From: Lachnospiraceae bacterium
Lineage (GTDB): Bacteria > Bacillota > Clostridia > Lachnospirales > Lachnospiraceae
Direction: 5' to 3'
Length of the DNA: 64,000 bases
Assembly (NCBI GenBank): GCA_017556805.1
Contig: JAFYMC010000014.1
Span: 62,001 to 126,000, forward strand
Both the position numbers and the translations under genes were made by a program. The stretch's first letter is position 1; every line of letters starts with the position of its first letter. Positions 61,516-64,000 of the stretch are shown here, in pieces. The notes beneath the pieces were generated by a model that was given only the letters and a program-made list of their open reading frames with translations, was not told the DNA's origin and ran no database searches.

Positions 61516-62601
61516 TTACTTTAAAAGTTCCAATATTTCTTTGAATTCCTCTCGTTTCCGCGCCGGGGCGTAGGCATCTTCCGTGAGCCAGCGGTCTCTG
61601 AAATACTGGCGGTCTGTCCTGGAATCCACTGCTTCTTCCTCACACCTACGAAATGTTCTCTCTCCCAACAGTACACTATTCAACTTCACCTCTTCCGGGG
61701 AATTATCGGATGCAACCGCTGCCTCTGCCGCCGTTCGTAACTGCTCCAAAGCCTCATCCACTCGTCCCAACTCTAATAAAAATTTTGCCCGCAGAGAATG
61801 ATTATCCGCATTTGCCCATGTCCCGAACAGCTGGTGATTATCTTCCACAAGACATTCTAACGCTTCATACTTATCCAAAACCGCCAGAGCATCTTCTGCC
61901 GGAAGTATATGCACTAATCGGTCACAGGCATCCATCATATGTTCATAGGCATGTTGCATGTATTTTCTGGTATACGGCACTTTCTCTTTTTCCTCCAATG
62001 CCCACCAGATTGAACGTTCCCTGCACCATACCATCGTCGGAATTGTCTCATAAATGGAACGACCGATTGCTTTTCTCCCCATTTCACAGTGTTGAAAAGC
62101 CAAACGCGCCGTCGCTTCGGTGCGAAGTTCCACATCCGGGCAATATTTCATGATACGCTCACCAAGGGCAACAATTTCCCCGTCGTACTTCTCCTGATTC
62201 TCCTTCCAGTTCGGAATATCCGCATCACTACTTGTTATTAAAAACATCGTATACATCAATTCGTTTAACAATGTATAATTGTTCGGGAACTCGGCTACAC
62301 CCTCTCTGGCAATCTGAATGCTTTCTTCTAAAGCTGCACGGTTCAGCGCCTCTTTAATTCGCTTCATATACGCATCCACTGCCTTCTTTTCCATCTCCTC
62401 ATCTACACCCAGCAGCTTATCTACCGACACCGCAAAAAAGCCGGCAATGGTCGGAATCAGCTCCATGTCCGGGTAGCAGGTACCGTTCTCCCAACGGGAC
62501 ACAGACTGGCAGGATACTCCCAGCACCTCAGCAAATTCCTCCTGGGTAATTTCTCGTTCTTTCCTCAATTTCTTTATGGTTTCTCCAACTTTTAATTTCA
62601 T
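61516..62601 (-). CDS. XRE-family helix-turn-helix regulator with helical-repeat domain
   Basis: 361 residues. The HTH is clear at residues 7-60 (IKKLRKEREITQEEFAEVLGVSCQSVSRWENGTCYPDMELIP). The remaining 280 residues are all helical with tryptophan- and leucine-rich pairs resembling TPR repeats (FPNNYTLLNELMYTMF, LRAKFLLELGRVDEALEQLRTAAEA), as in peptide- or ligand-sensing regulators. Target genes unknown; the divergent small membrane protein is a candidate. Confidence 0.85.
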   Translation of the reverse strand: MKLKVGETIKKLRKEREITQEEFAEVLGVSCQSVSRWENGTCYPDMELIPTIAGFFAVSVDKLLGVDEEMEKKAVDAYMKRIKEALNRAALEESIQIAREGVAEFPNNYTLLNELMYTMFLITSSDADIPNWKENQEKYDGEIVALGERIMKYCPDVELRTEATARLAFQHCEMGRKAIGRSIYETIPTMVWCRERSIWWALEEKEKVPYTRKYMQHAYEHMMDACDRLVHILPAEDALAVLDKYEALECLVEDNHQLFGTWANADNHSLRAKFLLELGRVDEALEQLRTAAEAAVASDNSPEEVKLNSVLLGERTFRRCEEEAVDSRTDRQYFRDRWLTEDAYAPARKREEFKEILELLK

Positions 62602-62957
62602 TCTTTTGTCCTCACTTTCTTGTTATGGAAAGCAGCGCTCTTTCTGATTGTATTTTACAGGAAATATAGGTTAGATACAATATCACGCGGAGAGAGTTTT
62701 TTTCACCATGGAAGTGATTTTTGAGCAATGAAGAAAAACATTTGGTATAAACAGTCATATTATGATATAATGTGAAAAGAACGAGGATAAAATGGGCTAC
62801 GGTATTTGTTATTTTCATTCTCATTTATATCGTGTCTTTTGATCATTGAGATTCCGTGGGTATTAGCGCTTTGTGTATGTATCTGTTACAGTTTCCGGTT
62901 GCATGACCGGAAGTCAGATATTCGGGGGTAAATTACATTTTAAATGTTGGAGGAAAT
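62602..62957. other. Divergent intergenic region, A/T-rich, with possible decayed small ORFs
   Basis: Leftward promoter for the XRE gene: TTGTAT (62675-62680), 17 bp, TAAAAT (62652-62657). Rightward: TTGGTA (62742-62747), 18 bp, TATAAT (62766-62771) with extended TGA. After it a GAGG-preceded ATG (62792) opens only 16 codons. Other frames of 62785-62935 encode hydrophobic segments (WATVFVIFILIYIVS, then LLIIEIPWVLALCVC) split by frame changes, perhaps a broken small membrane protein. Confidence 0.4.
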
Positions 62958-63359
62958 ATGAGCGAATTAGCTGATAAAGACAAAGAGTTTTTCTACATGC
63001 TTAAGGAATTTTGGACAACTGTGTCTGATTTCAATGTGTTTATAGGTATTATAGGTATTATTTTGGGTTTTGCTCTATTGGTTATTCTGCTGCGCCGGAT
63101 AAATGAAATAGAATCAAGAAATAAAAAAAAGAAAATGGAAACGGCTATAGCGTTGGGACATGTGGTAACGGCAGAAAGAATAAAGTTTTGGGATGATGCA
63201 ACACCGGGAGAACCATCGACCTCTTCACGATACCACGCTACTTACAGATATGTGGTTAATGGCAAAGCATATGAGTATAGATACTTGGGGCCGAAATATC
63301 CGAAAGAGGAACTCCGGATGTATTATATCGACAATCCTCGAAAAGTGTTCTTCGATTAA
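62958..63359 (+). CDS. Small membrane protein, DUF3592-like
   Basis: 133 residues. A short N-terminal polar part, one membrane helix (about 25-47, FIGIIGIILGFALLVILL), a charged segment, then a small beta domain (TAIALGHVVTAERIKFWDD, YHATYRYVVNGKAYEYRYL, MYYIDNPRKVF) that resembles DUF3592, function unknown. The region is more A/T-rich than its neighbours. Ribosome site TTGGAGGA. Confidence 0.62.
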   Translation: MSELADKDKEFFYMLKEFWTTVSDFNVFIGIIGIILGFALLVILLRRINEIESRNKKKKMETAIALGHVVTAERIKFWDDATPGEPSTSSRYHATYRYVVNGKAYEYRYLGPKYPKEELRMYYIDNPRKVFFD

Positions 63360-63647
63360 CAATAAAAGAATTGTTCCTGTATCTTTTATTTGTTAATTAT
63401 TATTGTTGCGGTAAGTGTTATTCTTTTCCTTTATCAGATATAATTCGGAGAAAAAACACCAATCGAAACGACCGATGTCAATTTTTATTTGCAATACCAA
63501 AGAATCATCGGTGGGTGTGCCCCTTCCCACATTTCTTTTGACCCGGAGGGTGCGTAGTAGCACAATCTCTACTTCGATAATTCTGTTTCCAGAATATCAT
63601 ATGTTTTACTCTTGTAAATATCCTCTTTGAGAAAATTTGAAAAAACC
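63360..63647. other. Intergenic stretch, nothing recognised
   Basis: No gene, RNA or clear repeat seen between the DUF3592-like gene and the attenuator promoter. Reading frames here lack ribosome sites. Confidence 0.4.
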
Positions 63648-63677
63648 TTGACACCCCTCCCCCTCTTATGCTATCCT
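63648..63677 (+). promoter_or_regulatory. Promoter of the attenuated operon
   Basis: TTGACA (63648-63653), 18 bp, TATCCT (63672-63677) with extended TGC. Confidence 0.75.
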
Positions 63678-63702
63678 AATAAAAAATTTAAGGAGCACAC
63701 AT

Positions 63703-63762
63703 ATGAATCAGAGCAGACAGACTTATGCATATATTATTTATTACAGACGTATTTGCTTGTAG
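63703..63762 (+). CDS. Leader peptide of a transcription attenuator
   Basis: 19 codons after AAGGAG at 63690-63695 (7-base spacing). The second half reads T-Y-A-Y-I-I-Y-Y-R-R-I-C-L: four Tyr codons within seven positions and three Ile. The stop (63760-63762) lies 9 bases before the first hairpin strand of the attenuator. A ribosome stalled on the Tyr/Ile codons or on the peptide itself would cover that strand and favour the antiterminator. Too short for a structural protein. Confidence 0.75.
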   Translation: MNQSRQTYAYIIYYRRICL

Positions 63763-63771
63763 CCCCGCACT

Positions 63772-63882
63772 CGCGCAGCTATAAGCCGATAGGTCTTATG
63801 TCTGTGCGAAACTGTACGCTTTGATTTACCATACAAAGAGTTTACCGCATCGGACAGAAAGACCTGTCCTGTGCGGTTTTTT
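63772..63882 (+). promoter_or_regulatory. Transcription attenuator (pause hairpin, antiterminator, terminator)
   Basis: 1:2 hairpin: CGCGCAG (63772-63778) with CTGTGCG (63802-63808) plus ATAAG/CTTAT. 3:4 terminator: ACCGCA-GGACAG (63844-63857) with CTGTCC-TGCGGT (63864-63877), then six T. 2:3 antiterminator: AGGTCTT (63791-63797) can pair with AAGACCT (63859-63865), plus weaker pairing beyond. Confidence 0.8.
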
Positions 63883-63911
63883 ATTTACGCAAGCGACCAC
63901 GCCCAACGCGC

Positions 63912-63931
63912 GAGTTCCGCAAGCGGAACTC
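63912..63931 (+). promoter_or_regulatory. Hairpin upstream of the right-edge gene
   Basis: GAGTTCCGC (63912-63920) and GCGGAACTC (63923-63931) form a tight 9-bp stem with a 2-base gap, 37 bp before the ribosome site; role unknown. Confidence 0.5.
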
Positions 63932-63979
63932 ATCAAATGTCGTACCCTGATTCCTTGTACTCGTGAAAAGGAGGACCCT

Positions 63980-64000
63980 ATGAACCCGAATGTAACACTG
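63980..64000 (+). CDS. Start of the attenuated gene, cut by the right edge
   Basis: ATG at 63980 after AAGGAGG (63968-63974); only MNPNVTL is visible. Identity cannot be told. The Tyr-rich leader peptide would fit aromatic amino-acid biosynthesis; an antibiotic-inducible gene is the alternative. Confidence 0.6.

Noticed and set aside
63627-63824. 65-codon ORF across the attenuator
   Set aside because: It runs through the promoter, leader peptide and pause hairpin in another frame and lacks a ribosome site.

Overview
The window looks like chromosomal DNA of a low-to-mid GC Clostridia species, most likely a Lachnospiraceae member. Reasons: a Firmicutes-type fab/acc operon using FabK; the gmk-yaaR-holB-ricT-trmN6-rsmI block; spmA/spmB and a SleB-like hydrolase (a sporulating lineage); a Tad-like locus of the Clostridia type with FHA, DUF5702-like and Flp1-like proteins; and preQ1-I and SAM-I riboswitches. 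I see no insertion sequence, prophage or CRISPR array. Family names are from memory of conserved motifs; no search was run.

Layout. 1-6150: start of a class A penicillin-binding protein (cut by the left edge), a preQ1-controlled queT, a GGDEF/EAL protein, an intracellular GH43 glycosidase, a CYTH protein, and an ECF sigma/anti-sigma pair. 6344-13608: one operon fabH-acpP-fabK-fabD-fabG-fabF-fabZ-accD-accA for type II fatty acid synthesis, with no accB or accC. 13736-24906: small membrane proteins, a 2H phosphoesterase, a radical SAM activase, a GNAT, an ABC-F ATPase with a structured upstream region, an M18 aminopeptidase, a chemoreceptor and a secreted SH3/SleB-type hydrolase. 24913-28600: spmA-spmB, then ddl-murF (peptidoglycan precursors), with an AbrB-type regulator divergent from ddl. 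29069-33837: replication, translation and signalling housekeeping. 33975-45076: a DUF3237-like gene, tRNA-Lys(CUU), a DUF2339-like membrane protein, a CotH lipoprotein with a repeat-rich leader, trxA/trmB, araR-araD, map and a D-Ala-D-Ala carboxypeptidase. 45073-51162: a coiled-coil membrane protein, the wreck of an ECF-S/DUF1893 gene, a ferredoxin-aldo/keto reductase, metK under a SAM-I riboswitch, a HIT protein and a flavodoxin-SCP2 fusion. 51289-60886: a Tad-like secretion/pilus operon read leftward. 61237-64000: a DUF2508 protein, an XRE regulator, a small membrane protein and, at the right edge, a complete leader-peptide transcription attenuator in front of a gene cut by the window.

The most interesting parts are regulatory. 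They are the tyrosine-codon leader-peptide attenuator at 63648-63882, the promoter plus hairpin plus terminator module ahead of the ABC-F gene (19790-19971), the 60-bp palindromic repeats in the cotH leader (37496-37704), a 27-bp promoter core shared by the GH43 and abrB genes, and an orphan promoter/terminator pair next to the tRNA (34819-34927).
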